Assembly: GCF_011761635.1 (NCBI RefSeq)
Contig: NZ_JAASRN010000001.1
Location: 641,846-705,845, forward strand
DNA length: 64,000 nucleotides
Source of the DNA: Thermonema lapsum
Lineage (GTDB): Bacteria; Bacteroidota; Bacteroidia; Cytophagales; Thermonemataceae
Direction of reading: 5' to 3'
The translations under genes were made by a program, and so were the position numbers. This document shows positions 7,090 through 14,820 of the stretch, one piece after another. Within the stretch, counting starts at the first letter, position 1, and each line of letters opens with the position of its first letter. The notes beneath the pieces were generated by a model, which was not told where the DNA came from, made no database searches, and was given only the letters and a program-made list of their open reading frames with translations.

Positions 7090-8205
7090 ATGAAGTACTT
7101 TATCATAGCAGGCGAGAAATCGGGCGACCTGCACGCCTCCAACTTGGCAAAAGAATTGCAAGCTATCGACCCACAGGCGCAGATACGTGGTTGGGGGGGC
7201 GAATCGATGCAAGCAGCCGGCGTAGAGGTGCTCCGCCACTACAACGACATGGCATTCATGGGTTTTTGGGAAGTCATCAAAAACCTGCCAACCATTCGCC
7301 GTTTCCTGAAAGAGTGCCAACAACAAATCAAGGATTTCCACCCCGATGCCGTCATATTGGTTGATTACGGAGGCTTCAACATGAAAGTAGCCGAGTTTTG
7401 TCATCGTGATGGCTTTCGCACCTTCTACTACATCTCACCGAAAGTATGGGCATGGAATACAGGGCGGGCATATAAAATCAAGCGCCTCATCGAGCATATG
7501 TTTGTTATTTTTCCCTTTGAAAAGGAGTTCTATGCTCGCTTTGGCTATGAAGTGGACTATGTAGGCAACCCCATCATGGATGCCATTGCCAGCCATCGGC
7601 GCGATGAACACTTTCTTACCAAAAACCAAATAGACGCTAAGCGCCCTATCATAGCGCTCTTGCCCGGCAGCCGTCGCCAAGAGCTCAAGCTGTTGCTTCC
7701 CGAGATGGTAGAGGTGAGCCACCGCTTTCCCGATTATCAATTTGTGGTGGCAGGCATCAGCCACCTACCCCAAGAATGGTATGCTGCCTGCCGTTCCAAC
7801 CCAGCCATACGCCTTGTGTATGATGCCACCTACGACCTGCTATCGCATGCCCATGCTGCCCTTGTTACTTCGGGGACAGCCACGCTGGAAACTGCCTTGT
7901 TCGGAGTGCCCGAAGTAGTGGTATATAAAGCCGGATGGCTCAACTATCACATAGCCAAAGCCGTTGCCAAGGTCAATTATATTTCGCTTGTGAACATTGT
8001 CATGGGGCGCGAGGTAGTGCCTGAACTGATACAAAACGACTGTAATCCCAATGACATCCATCGTCATTTGCAGGAAATACTGCATGGCGACAAGCGCAAG
8101 CGCATGCTTGATGATTACGCATCTTTGCGCGAATTGCTGGGCGCTCCGGGAGCATCCAAACGCACCGCCTCACTCATCTGGCAATACTTACAAGAAACAA
8201 AATAG
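7090..8205 (+). CDS. lpxB: lipid-A-disaccharide synthase
   Basis: 371 aa. LpxB joins UDP-2,3-diacylglucosamine to lipid X to form the tetraacyl disaccharide of lipid A, at the inner membrane face. Seen: the N-terminal KYFIIAGEKSGDLHASNLAK (GE.SGD motif), GWGGESMQAAGVE, LVDYGGFN, YYISPKVWAW, DYVGNPIMD, LLPGSRRQE and TSGTATLE, all in family order. Start at ATG 7090 (alternative in-frame ATG 7081): family members begin right before YFIIAGE, and a -7 promoter element lies at 7059-7066. Single gene, followed by a hairpin at 8219. Confidence 0.96.
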   Translation: MKYFIIAGEKSGDLHASNLAKELQAIDPQAQIRGWGGESMQAAGVEVLRHYNDMAFMGFWEVIKNLPTIRRFLKECQQQIKDFHPDAVILVDYGGFNMKVAEFCHRDGFRTFYYISPKVWAWNTGRAYKIKRLIEHMFVIFPFEKEFYARFGYEVDYVGNPIMDAIASHRRDEHFLTKNQIDAKRPIIALLPGSRRQELKLLLPEMVEVSHRFPDYQFVVAGISHLPQEWYAACRSNPAIRLVYDATYDLLSHAHAALVTSGTATLETALFGVPEVVVYKAGWLNYHIAKAVAKVNYISLVNIVMGREVVPELIQNDCNPNDIHRHLQEILHGDKRKRMLDDYASLRELLGAPGASKRTASLIWQYLQETK

Positions 8206-8218
8206 GGGTAAATAAGAA

Positions 8219-8245
8219 GGCAAGGCAATTTGCATTTGCCTTGCC
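8219..8245 (+). terminator. possible terminator hairpin after lpxB
   Basis: GGCAAGGCAA (8219-8228) pairs perfectly with TTGCCTTGCC (8236-8245), 7-nt loop. No T tract follows, so efficient termination is uncertain. The remainder of the gap to 8454 shows nothing else. Confidence 0.45.
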
Positions 8246-8454
8246 ACTCTGCTTGGCTTTCGCCTTATTTCGAGTGTGAGCAGAAAACCTAATTTTACTC
8301 TGTTTCCTGCGGCTTGCTTTACTTGAAGTTTCTCACTACGCTGCGTGAGATAAGAGGTAAGAAACGACAAGCTGGGGTTGAAATAACAAAGAAGACGAAA
8401 CAAACAGCCACTTACTGTAAAGTGCAACAAGGGGTGCCCCCCAAAGCAATAGCA

Positions 8455-8871
8455 CTATCTTCCGAAATACTTTTCACGCAGCCTGTCGTCGTAAAGGTCT
8501 GCATAATAGCCGATACGCTCTATCATGGCAGAAGCTTCGCTTTTATCCAAGCCTTCTGCTTCACGTATCATTTTAATGTAGGCATAATTGTCTTTCACCG
8601 AAAAAGCCACACCATACAGGGTATGGTTGATTTGAAGCAACTCATGAAAGAACTGCTCACGATTGGTAGGCGGCACCCCTACGACCGGTGCCAGCAGTTG
8701 GAAGTAAATCTGCTTTGAGGTATCTGAGCGCCACAAATCCACATATACCGACGCAGAACCTCGCTTCAGATTCCACTGCCCTTCCAACTCACCACGCATT
8801 TGCACAGGGTCAAGCCCTAAGTCGCGAATACAGTCTTCGATGATATTTGCGTAATAGTTGATGTCTCCCAT
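8455..8871 (-). CDS. YbjN-domain protein
   Basis: 138 aa, soluble. The layout (EDCIRDLGLDPVQM, then WNLKRGSASVYVDLW, FQLLAPVVGVP, LLQINHTLYGVAFSV, and a C-terminal helix) fits the YbjN / type III chaperone-like fold, which is made of a helix, antiparallel strands and a helix. In the family these proteins are regulators or chaperone-like; the partner here is unknown. The tail DDRLREKYFGR is basic. A second, more distant protein of similar layout is encoded at 31289-31696. Monocistronic, transcribed toward lpxB. Confidence 0.7.
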   Translation of the reverse strand: MGDINYYANIIEDCIRDLGLDPVQMRGELEGQWNLKRGSASVYVDLWRSDTSKQIYFQLLAPVVGVPPTNREQFFHELLQINHTLYGVAFSVKDNYAYIKMIREAEGLDKSEASAMIERIGYYADLYDDRLREKYFGR

Positions 8872-8993
8872 ATTAGCAAGTTGTTTCTATGAGTTTGTTG
8901 TTTCTTCCTCAGCAAAATGTTTTCCTAAAAAAAGATTTTATTGGCAAATATGCAAGTATATTGCAAGCAAAAGCAGCAATTTTGTTGAACTTG

Positions 8994-11327
8994 CTAAGGC
9001 ATAAGGCGCTGCTCAAGCCACCGCAAAGCCGCTTGGTTGCGCGTTTCGTAGATAGTGCGCCAAATGCTCTCTCTTTCTTTGGCTGTCAAGTGCCAGCTGA
9101 GGGCAGCCCGCTCTATCTTGATGATTTTATCTGGATTGATGACCTGCCCACTCAAGCGCTGTTCTATTTCTGCCATATCTTTGGATATGGGTACATACTG
9201 AAACTCAATTTTATCAAAAGGAATGTATTGCTCATACCACGACTTGGCGTATTCCAGTAGGTCGTCGTTGAATATATCCTGTGTAAACATATTGTCGGCG
9301 TAAATGCTGCGTATGGGGGTAAACAAACGTTCAAAAAGCGAAGGCTTAATGGGCTTAGGTAGAGGCGAGTCTTTTTGGCTGTCGCGAATAGCTACGATAA
9401 GCACCCCACTGGTATTTTTCACTATCCAATCTCGGAAAACATACAGGAAACGAACCGCCGTGCTGATGCCGTAATTATCCACTAAGCCAGCATCCATGAT
9501 TTCTATGACGGGGTCGGTGGGCAGCTTCACGTTGGGCGCAATGTAGGGGAAGGTGGCATTCATGCGTAGGGCACTCAAAAAACGTAAGGACTCACCCTCT
9601 TGTTTGTCGAGCAAGCGACGCAATTCCACTCCCTTAATTTTGTTATTTCTAAAACGCTTTTCAAAAGGGCTCTGCACACACAAATAAGACATAGGCAGAG
9701 GCGAGATATAGAGCCGCCGCCCGTCGTTGGCAATCATAGGCGAAAGCACAAACATAGGCACCAGCGCCAGCAACTCCGGCTCTTTGTACTCGCATAGCGG
9801 CTTATCCAAAAGCCCACCGGTATTCAAATTGAACTTCTCTTCCCATGCATAGCCACGGTCTTTGAAATAACGCTTGCCTTTGTAGTCAAAAGGCTGAAAG
9901 CGCAAAAACATATCATTGACAAACCAATGGAAGATGATAGGATTCAGATAGTCGCGAGCCAAGTTATTGAAATAAGCCGTAGAATAAATATTGATGGGCT
10001 CGCCCAAGATACGCCGCAAATACAACTCCCGAAAATAAGCGGCGCCCACCATCCCCCCCGAAGCACCGGTTATGAGTACGGTATGGTCCATCAGCGAGCC
10101 GTTCAGTGTGCTATCGGTATATTGCAGACAACGGAAAGCCCACAGTGCCGCGCGCAAGCCGCCCCCACTCACACACACCACCACCAGTTTGGGTTTGGCA
10201 TCTTTCGGAAATTTTTTGCGCCAATTCTCAAGGGCAATGCGCGTATAACGATAGTCATTGACATAGGCAGAATCGCTATTGATTTCGCGCAAGCGTCCCA
10301 GATTGTAGGGAGCCGGCGCCGTGTCATAATTCAAGCCATATGCCTGAAATGGTAAACTAAACACCCCTTGACGTACCAATATTTCCGCTCCTATCAATAG
10401 CAACAAGAAAGCAACGCTAGCCCAATGGCGTGTCCAGAAGGTAAAAGCCCCCAATGCCATGGTAAGAATCGTAAGCAGCAAAAAGAGACTGGCACCCGCC
10501 GGAATCTGAAAGTAGGGGCTGTCGCTGTAATTTCCCAAAAAGAGGATGAAAAGGAAGACAGTGGACTGAATAACAATAGAGTTAAAGTGGTTTTGGTCAA
10601 ACACCATCAGCAATTCCTTGCGCGAGACAGGTACCCCCTCCGATACTTTCTGCCACCGCCATCCGTCCAGATAATAATCTACCCTTATTTTTTGTTTGCG
10701 TACCTCTTTGTAGCGCCCCATCAGGTTCATACGCACCAGCTGAAAACGACGCACACGCTCTCCCAGACGTTGCGAGATTTTGAAAATATCTTTGTTGGTC
10801 AGGAAGAAATACACAAAAAAGAGACTGCACATCAACAGGGTACCCAGCAGTAAACCGCCAAGCCGCCAGCCGATGAATTCCTGTGAAGCGAAGGCGCTAC
10901 TTTGCTGAAATTCGATAAAAGAGCCTATGTAGATTATCAAAAAAGAAAAAGGCAATAGGCTGTTGTTTATGCTGAATTTGAAAAAAGGACGGCGGCTGTG
11001 AGCTATGAAGGGGAATTTCAAACCATCAAGAATATAACAGGCAATATGATAGGACATAATAAAGCCCCCCAAAGTGATGCCTACAATGAACATACTCAGA
11101 AAATCGACCCGATTGAGGTACTCCGGCTCCAGAAGCAAATACGGAAGCCCCACATCCATCCCTATGGTACGCGTAACAATCGTCGACAAAAATACCCAGA
11201 TAGAAACAAGTGCTATCCTGCTGCGCAGCTGAAGCAGTAGCAACTGCACCGGCATAGAGTAAAAGAGACGTGAGACCACCCACTCCTGCCAAAAGTGCTT
11301 TATCATACTTACCAAGCTACGCTGCAT
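8994..11327 (-). CDS. membrane-bound patatin-like phospholipase
   Basis: 777 aa. The N-terminal half is a membrane domain with about seven hydrophobic segments (within 38-55, 75-100, 122-140, 152-177, 248-266, 275-298, 302-320). The patatin domain follows: oxyanion-hole loop SGGGLRAA (387-394), nucleophile motif GASGG with Ser423, and the second catalytic residue Asp612 in MDAGLVDNYG. The catalytic dyad is therefore intact, and lipid acyl hydrolase activity is likely. It is the last gene of a leftward operon: TerC/Alx protein, anchored protein (30-bp gap), this gene. A role in membrane lipid turnover under stress is an inference from that context. Confidence 0.85.
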   Translation of the reverse strand: MQRSLVSMIKHFWQEWVVSRLFYSMPVQLLLLQLRSRIALVSIWVFLSTIVTRTIGMDVGLPYLLLEPEYLNRVDFLSMFIVGITLGGFIMSYHIACYILDGLKFPFIAHSRRPFFKFSINNSLLPFSFLIIYIGSFIEFQQSSAFASQEFIGWRLGGLLLGTLLMCSLFFVYFFLTNKDIFKISQRLGERVRRFQLVRMNLMGRYKEVRKQKIRVDYYLDGWRWQKVSEGVPVSRKELLMVFDQNHFNSIVIQSTVFLFILFLGNYSDSPYFQIPAGASLFLLLTILTMALGAFTFWTRHWASVAFLLLLIGAEILVRQGVFSLPFQAYGLNYDTAPAPYNLGRLREINSDSAYVNDYRYTRIALENWRKKFPKDAKPKLVVVCVSGGGLRAALWAFRCLQYTDSTLNGSLMDHTVLITGASGGMVGAAYFRELYLRRILGEPINIYSTAYFNNLARDYLNPIIFHWFVNDMFLRFQPFDYKGKRYFKDRGYAWEEKFNLNTGGLLDKPLCEYKEPELLALVPMFVLSPMIANDGRRLYISPLPMSYLCVQSPFEKRFRNNKIKGVELRRLLDKQEGESLRFLSALRMNATFPYIAPNVKLPTDPVIEIMDAGLVDNYGISTAVRFLYVFRDWIVKNTSGVLIVAIRDSQKDSPLPKPIKPSLFERLFTPIRSIYADNMFTQDIFNDDLLEYAKSWYEQYIPFDKIEFQYVPISKDMAEIEQRLSGQVINPDKIIKIERAALSWHLTAKERESIWRTIYETRNQAALRWLEQRLMP

Positions 11328-11356
11328 AGGTGCACACAGAGGGTCAAAAGGGGTAA

Positions 11357-11800
11357 TTATTGTCCGAAGGCTGCCTGCCTTTGTTTTTCAAGTGCTTCGC
11401 GCTCTTCTTTTTTCATAAAAATACGCTCAACTCGTGGCTTTTCACCTACTTTCTCCACCTGATACACGATGTATTTAGTGTCGCCACGCCAAGGTAGGCG
11501 AAAGTATTTTTCACGGTAATAAAGTTTCACTGGATAGCCCTGCAAGGCGTGCAATGCTTCTACAAGTTGTTGGTCATGAGGCGTTACCGAAAAACGCCAA
11601 ATGCCCGCTACATAGTTGGATATACTGCCATCGGCATTGTAGCCCCCCAAGTTTAGTTCTCCTTCATAAGTCTTGAACACATAACCTTTATGACTGATTT
11701 TCACCAGAATGCCGGAACGCGTACCTACGCTGTAATTACCAAACAGCAAATAAGCCCCAACCAACGCTATGATACCGAATATAATGGCAACGATACGCAT
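11357..11800 (-). CDS. single-pass membrane-anchored protein, unknown
   Basis: 147 aa. One N-terminal hydrophobic helix (about 3-21), then a soluble beta-rich region (YSVGTRSGILVKISHKGYVF, then KTYEGEL) and a basic, Glu/Lys/Arg-rich C-terminal tail. The pattern is familiar from Bacteroidota proteins of unknown function; I cannot assign a role. It lies 18 bp downstream of the TerC/Alx gene and 29 bp upstream of the patatin gene, so it belongs to that operon. Confidence 0.75.
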   Translation of the reverse strand: MRIVAIIFGIIALVGAYLLFGNYSVGTRSGILVKISHKGYVFKTYEGELNLGGYNADGSISNYVAGIWRFSVTPHDQQLVEALHALQGYPVKLYYREKYFRLPWRGDTKYIVYQVEKVGEKPRVERIFMKKEEREALEKQRQAAFGQ

Positions 11801-11818
11801 ATCCCTACTCTTTTATTT

Positions 11819-12904
11819 TTATTCTTTAATTTCATCGGAAATAGCAGGTGTTTTTTCTGTGCGTTTAAGCGGAAAAAGCAGCGAAGCTCCGATAGATACT
11901 CCCAAAATAATCAAAATAGCATAAAACGAATAGATGCGTTCAAAGCCGATGTCTTCGAGCCACGGTTCTGCCAGCAATTTAAGCCCGATGAATGAAAGTA
12001 GGGTTGCCAAGCCATACTTCAAATAATGAAACAGATTCATGATGTTGGCTAAGAAAAAGAACATGGAGCGCAAGCCCAAGATGGCAAATATATTCGAAAA
12101 GAAAACGACGTAAGGGTCAAGGGTTACGCCAAAAATAGCCGGAATTGAATCTACGGCAAATATCAGGTCGGTGAACTCTATAATAAGAACAACCAAGAAC
12201 AGCGGCGTAATGAAGAACTTACCTTCTTTTTTTACGAAAAACCTGTCGCGTTCATAGCGCGGATACACAGAGAAGTATTTGGAAGCAAAACGTACTACCG
12301 GGTGCTTTTGGGGGTCTATCTCTTCATTACCCTCTTTTTCAAATAACATTTTGATGCCTGTAAACAGCAAGAAAGCACCAAAAACATAGAGTATCCAGTG
12401 GGCTTTGGCTATGAGCGCTGCTCCCACGAAGATAAAGATAAAGCGCATGACCAATGCCCCTAAAATACCCCAAAATAGTACTTTTTTGTAATAACGCTCT
12501 TTTACCCGAAAAGAGTTGAATATCAAAATGATAACAAAAATATTGTCTGCCGACAGGGAGTATTCCAGCAGATAACCCGTGATATATTCTATTGCCATAT
12601 TTTGGCGGTAGGCAGCCACCGTCCGCTCAAAGTCCCCCTCATATACCTTCACAGCAGTGGAAGCATAGCGTTTAATCACCTGCTTAATATCTTCCATAGT
12701 CTCTATGCCATGAATCAAATCGCCGTGATAAAGCAGGAAAAAATAAAAGCCCAGCGCAAAAGATACCCACACAGCACTCCAAATAGCTGCTTCTTTGAAG
12801 CTCACCTCGTGAGACTTGCGCGAAAAAACACCCAAATCGAGCAGAAGCATCAAAAGAATGAAAACCGTGAAAGCTCCAAAAAAAAGAGATTCGCTTCCGA
12901 ACAT
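11819..12904 (-). CDS. TerC/Alx-family integral membrane protein
   Basis: 361 aa, about nine membrane segments. Family signatures: LLLDLGVFSRKSHEVSFKEA near the N-terminus, EYSLSADNIFVIILIF (about 115-130) and EFTDLIFAVDSIPAIFGVT (about 245-263); the two Asp-containing helices are the conserved metal-site helices. Alx/TerC proteins export manganese or support metal loading of secreted enzymes; some are linked with tellurite resistance. It heads an operon with an anchored protein and a patatin. A 13-bp inverted repeat sits 25 bp before the ATG and may regulate it. Confidence 0.9.
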   Translation of the reverse strand: MFGSESLFFGAFTVFILLMLLLDLGVFSRKSHEVSFKEAAIWSAVWVSFALGFYFFLLYHGDLIHGIETMEDIKQVIKRYASTAVKVYEGDFERTVAAYRQNMAIEYITGYLLEYSLSADNIFVIILIFNSFRVKERYYKKVLFWGILGALVMRFIFIFVGAALIAKAHWILYVFGAFLLFTGIKMLFEKEGNEEIDPQKHPVVRFASKYFSVYPRYERDRFFVKKEGKFFITPLFLVVLIIEFTDLIFAVDSIPAIFGVTLDPYVVFFSNIFAILGLRSMFFFLANIMNLFHYLKYGLATLLSFIGLKLLAEPWLEDIGFERIYSFYAILIILGVSIGASLLFPLKRTEKTPAISDEIKE

Positions 12905-12928
12905 AAGTATTTCCCTGTTTTATGACAA

Positions 12929-12972
12929 TTCCTGTAAGAGATTTTAAGAGATTTTATCCTCTCTTACAGGAA
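12929..12972. promoter_or_regulatory. inverted repeat in the leader of the TerC/Alx gene
   Basis: TTCCTGTAAGAGA (12929-12941) and TCTCTTACAGGAA (12960-12972) are perfect 13-bp arms around an 18-nt AT-rich spacer that repeats TAAGAGATTTTA. It lies between divergent genes, 25 bp from the TerC/Alx ATG. It could be a protein operator or an RNA switch; E. coli alx and other metal genes are controlled by yybP-ykoY manganese riboswitches, but the conserved bases of that class were not recognised here. Confidence 0.5.
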
Positions 12973-13058
12973 AGTGTAAGTAAAAAAAGTTTTTGCAAAT
13001 TAACTAAAAAAGCAAGATTTTTGGTCTTATCATTTTGCTTTCAGTATTTACGCCTTAC

Positions 13059-13421
13059 ATGGACAGCAAGTTGCAATGGATAGCCCTTCCCATTGAAAAA
13101 AGTCAGTTGAATGAGCAACTCCCTCCCGGCAAGCTATGCCGTATCCGTATCAACAATTTTTTTCTTTGTTTGGCGCACACTACACAGGGCAATGTCTACG
13201 CCATTGAAGACAGCTGTCCTCACCGGGGGGCTCCCTTGCATCAAGGCAGGCTAAACGATTACGAAGAAATCATTTGTCCGCTACACGATTACCGCTTCGA
13301 CTTGCGCACAGGCAGAGCCGCGCAACATTACTTTGGCTGCTCCGACGCGCTTGTTTTTCCACTAAGGTGGCAAGCAGGACAGCTATACGTAGGGTTACCC
13401 GAAAAACTACTCGACAAATAA
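13059..13421 (+). CDS. Rieske [2Fe-2S] ferredoxin-like protein
   Basis: 120 aa from the ATG at 13059; the frame is open from a TTG at 13035, but the ATG is preferred. The cluster motifs CPHRGAPLHQG and, 19 residues on, CPLHDYRF supply the two Cys and two His ligands of a Rieske centre. The size and lack of a signal peptide fit a soluble nitrite-reductase-small-subunit or dioxygenase-ferredoxin type. No oxygenase is next to it, so the electron acceptor is unknown. A G/C-rich hairpin follows. Confidence 0.88.
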   Translation: MDSKLQWIALPIEKSQLNEQLPPGKLCRIRINNFFLCLAHTTQGNVYAIEDSCPHRGAPLHQGRLNDYEEIICPLHDYRFDLRTGRAAQHYFGCSDALVFPLRWQAGQLYVGLPEKLLDK

Positions 13422-13422
13422 A

Positions 13423-13446
13423 AAAGGGGGGAAAATCCCCCCCTTT
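13423..13446. terminator. terminator hairpin between Rieske gene and tRNA-Thr
   Basis: AAAGGGGGG pairs with CCCCCCTTT around an AT-rich loop; usable in both directions by the converging Rieske gene and tRNA. Confidence 0.75.
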
Positions 13447-13450
13447 GGCG

Positions 13451-13524
13451 AGCCACTTGGCGGATTCGAACCGCCGACCTACTGATTACGAATCAGTCGC
13501 TCTAACCACCTGAGCTAAAGTGGC
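13451..13524 (-). tRNA. tRNA-Thr (anticodon CGT)
   Basis: 74 nt on the minus strand. Acceptor stem GCCACTT/AAGTGGC, D arm TAGCTCAGGTGGTTAGAGC, anticodon stem ACTGA/TCAGT with loop TTCGTAA (anticodon CGT, reading ACG), and T arm GGCGG-TTCGAAT-CCGCC. CCA is not encoded. Confidence 0.97.
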
Positions 13525-13633
13525 TTATTGCCCCAGCAAATTTAATAACAGCTTTGTGTTTGTGTCAAGTACTCACCGCTTCATAACAAGCAAAGCTGTG
13601 GCAAGATAGTATTTCTTTGCCACAGCTTCCTTG

Positions 13634-13963
13634 CTAACGCTTGCGCTTAAACACATAGAGCTTGCGCTCGTGGTCATATTGGCGCTTTACCACCTTTCTA
13701 AATTCATCAAGTAAGTGGATAACGGCTTTCAAAGGGTCTTTGTCTTCCTTTGCCAATAGCACCTTCTTGCTCTTGAGGTCGATGGATGCGCTGACCTTGT
13801 AAGTAGATGCCGAATGGTCAAAAATCACTTCCAAAGTCAGGTCTTTGTCGTAGCGTTTAAACAAACGCTCAAAGAAAGTAATTTTCTTTTTGCACACCCG
13901 CTCAATGCGGTCGCGATACTGTTCTTCTACTTCTTTCAAGTTTTTGACAACCAATTCTACCAT
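13634..13963 (-). CDS. HPF/RaiA-like ribosome-associated protein (putative)
   Basis: 109 aa from the ATG at 13963. The frame is open to 14113, but the extra N-terminal part looks non-coding and the shorter form fits the fold. Layout: strand MVELVVKN, a long basic helix (EEQYRDRIERVCKKK), strands LTLEVIFDH, TYKVSASIDLKS and KVLLAKEDKD, then a helix PLKAVIHLLDEFRKVVKRQY. This is the beta-alpha-beta-beta-beta-alpha order of the S30AE hibernation factor fold, and the helices are basic as expected for rRNA contact. No family signature is unmistakable, so the call is tentative. Confidence 0.5.
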   Translation of the reverse strand: MVELVVKNLKEVEEQYRDRIERVCKKKITFFERLFKRYDKDLTLEVIFDHSASTYKVSASIDLKSKKVLLAKEDKDPLKAVIHLLDEFRKVVKRQYDHERKLYVFKRKR

Positions 13964-14153
13964 TGCTTTGTTGTTTAATTGAGGCGTAAAACTAAGCATT
14001 TTGTGTAGCATAGAAAAAAACAGTGTACCATACATTTCAGTGTTTTTCTGCTTGCCCACGCAAGCGATTCCTGAAACACGCGCAAATTCTGTAACTTGCA
14101 TCGTGAACTCCACAATACTAACACATGTTTACATATAAAAATCAATTCATATT

Positions 14154-14390
14154 ATGAAACGATTGGCTATATTTGCAGCGCTAAGCCTGCTTTCTCCTGT
14201 GGCAGTTCAAGCACAGTGCGCCATGTGCAAAGCCACCGTGGAAAGCAACGGCTCACTGACCTCCGGCATCAATGCCGGCATTCTTTACATGATGGTCATT
14301 CCGTATCTTTTATTAGCAGCGCTTGGCTTCATCTGGTACAAGAACTATAAAAAATTCAAAGAACGAAACCATGGACAATCCAAAGCATAA
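14154..14390 (+). CDS. small secreted/membrane CxxC protein
   Basis: 78 aa. Signal peptide MKRLAIFAALSLLSPVAVQA, then a CAMC pair, a polar stretch NGSLTSGINAG and one membrane helix (about 44-64) with a basic tail. The CxxC pair would face the periplasm. The layout recurs in Bacteroidota beside DUF983 genes, as here, where the two genes overlap by 20 bp. The function is unknown; a redox or metal/haem-binding role is suggested by the CxxC. Confidence 0.75.
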   Translation: MKRLAIFAALSLLSPVAVQAQCAMCKATVESNGSLTSGINAGILYMMVIPYLLLAALGFIWYKNYKKFKERNHGQSKA

Positions 14391-14778
14391 AGGCTACTGG
14401 CAAAGTTTAGCAGAACAGCGTTGCCCCCACTGCCGCGAGGGCAAGTTATTTAAATACCCAGCCTATTCGCGCAAATTCATGGAAATGTACGAGGAGTGTC
14501 CTCATTGTGGCATCCGCTACGAGCGGGAGCCGGGCTTTTTCTACGGTGCTATGTACGTGTCTTATGCTTTTCAGGTAGCACTGTTTGTAACGGTACTCGT
14601 AGCCCTCAACCTGTTGATAGAAGAACCGCCTATATGGGCTTATTTTGCCGGAGTACTCATTCCTCTTTTTCTACTCTACCCTTTATTTTTTCGCTATGCC
14701 CGTACCCTCTATTTATATTTCTTTTCGGACATAAAATACGACCCTGAAGCAGCTCAAAAAGCCAAGGCTTCACAGTAA
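14371..14778 (+). CDS. DUF983 zinc-ribbon membrane protein
   Basis: 135 aa starting at the ATG at 14371, inside the end of the preceding gene (20-bp overlap, translational coupling likely). Two CxxC pairs (RCPHCREG and ECPHCGIRYE, about residues 18-21 and 39-42) form a zinc ribbon, followed by GFFYGAMYVSYAF and two membrane helices (about 58-80 and 88-108). These are the features of DUF983. Family members are near cytochrome oxidase genes in some bacteria; no such genes are present here. Molecular role unknown. Confidence 0.88.
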   Translation: MDNPKHKGYWQSLAEQRCPHCREGKLFKYPAYSRKFMEMYEECPHCGIRYEREPGFFYGAMYVSYAFQVALFVTVLVALNLLIEEPPIWAYFAGVLIPLFLLYPLFFRYARTLYLYFFSDIKYDPEAAQKAKASQ

Positions 14779-14784
14779 AATACT

Positions 14785-14792
14785 TATTTTTG
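14785..14792 (+). promoter_or_regulatory. -7 promoter element (TATTTTTG) for waaA
   Basis: TAnnTTTG match 29 bp before the waaA ATG. Confidence 0.55.
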
Positions 14793-14820
14793 GCGCTTGT
14801 GAACCCACAACAAGCGTTGC

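Noticed and set aside
11819-12904. Linking the TerC/Alx gene with the TerY-P-like triad as one Ter system
   Set aside because: They are 48 kb apart with separate promoters and no terD/terB genes nearby; TerC/Alx proteins are common on their own.
12929-12972. yybP-ykoY manganese riboswitch upstream of the TerC/Alx gene
   Set aside because: Only a simple inverted repeat is visible; the conserved bases of that riboswitch are not recognised.
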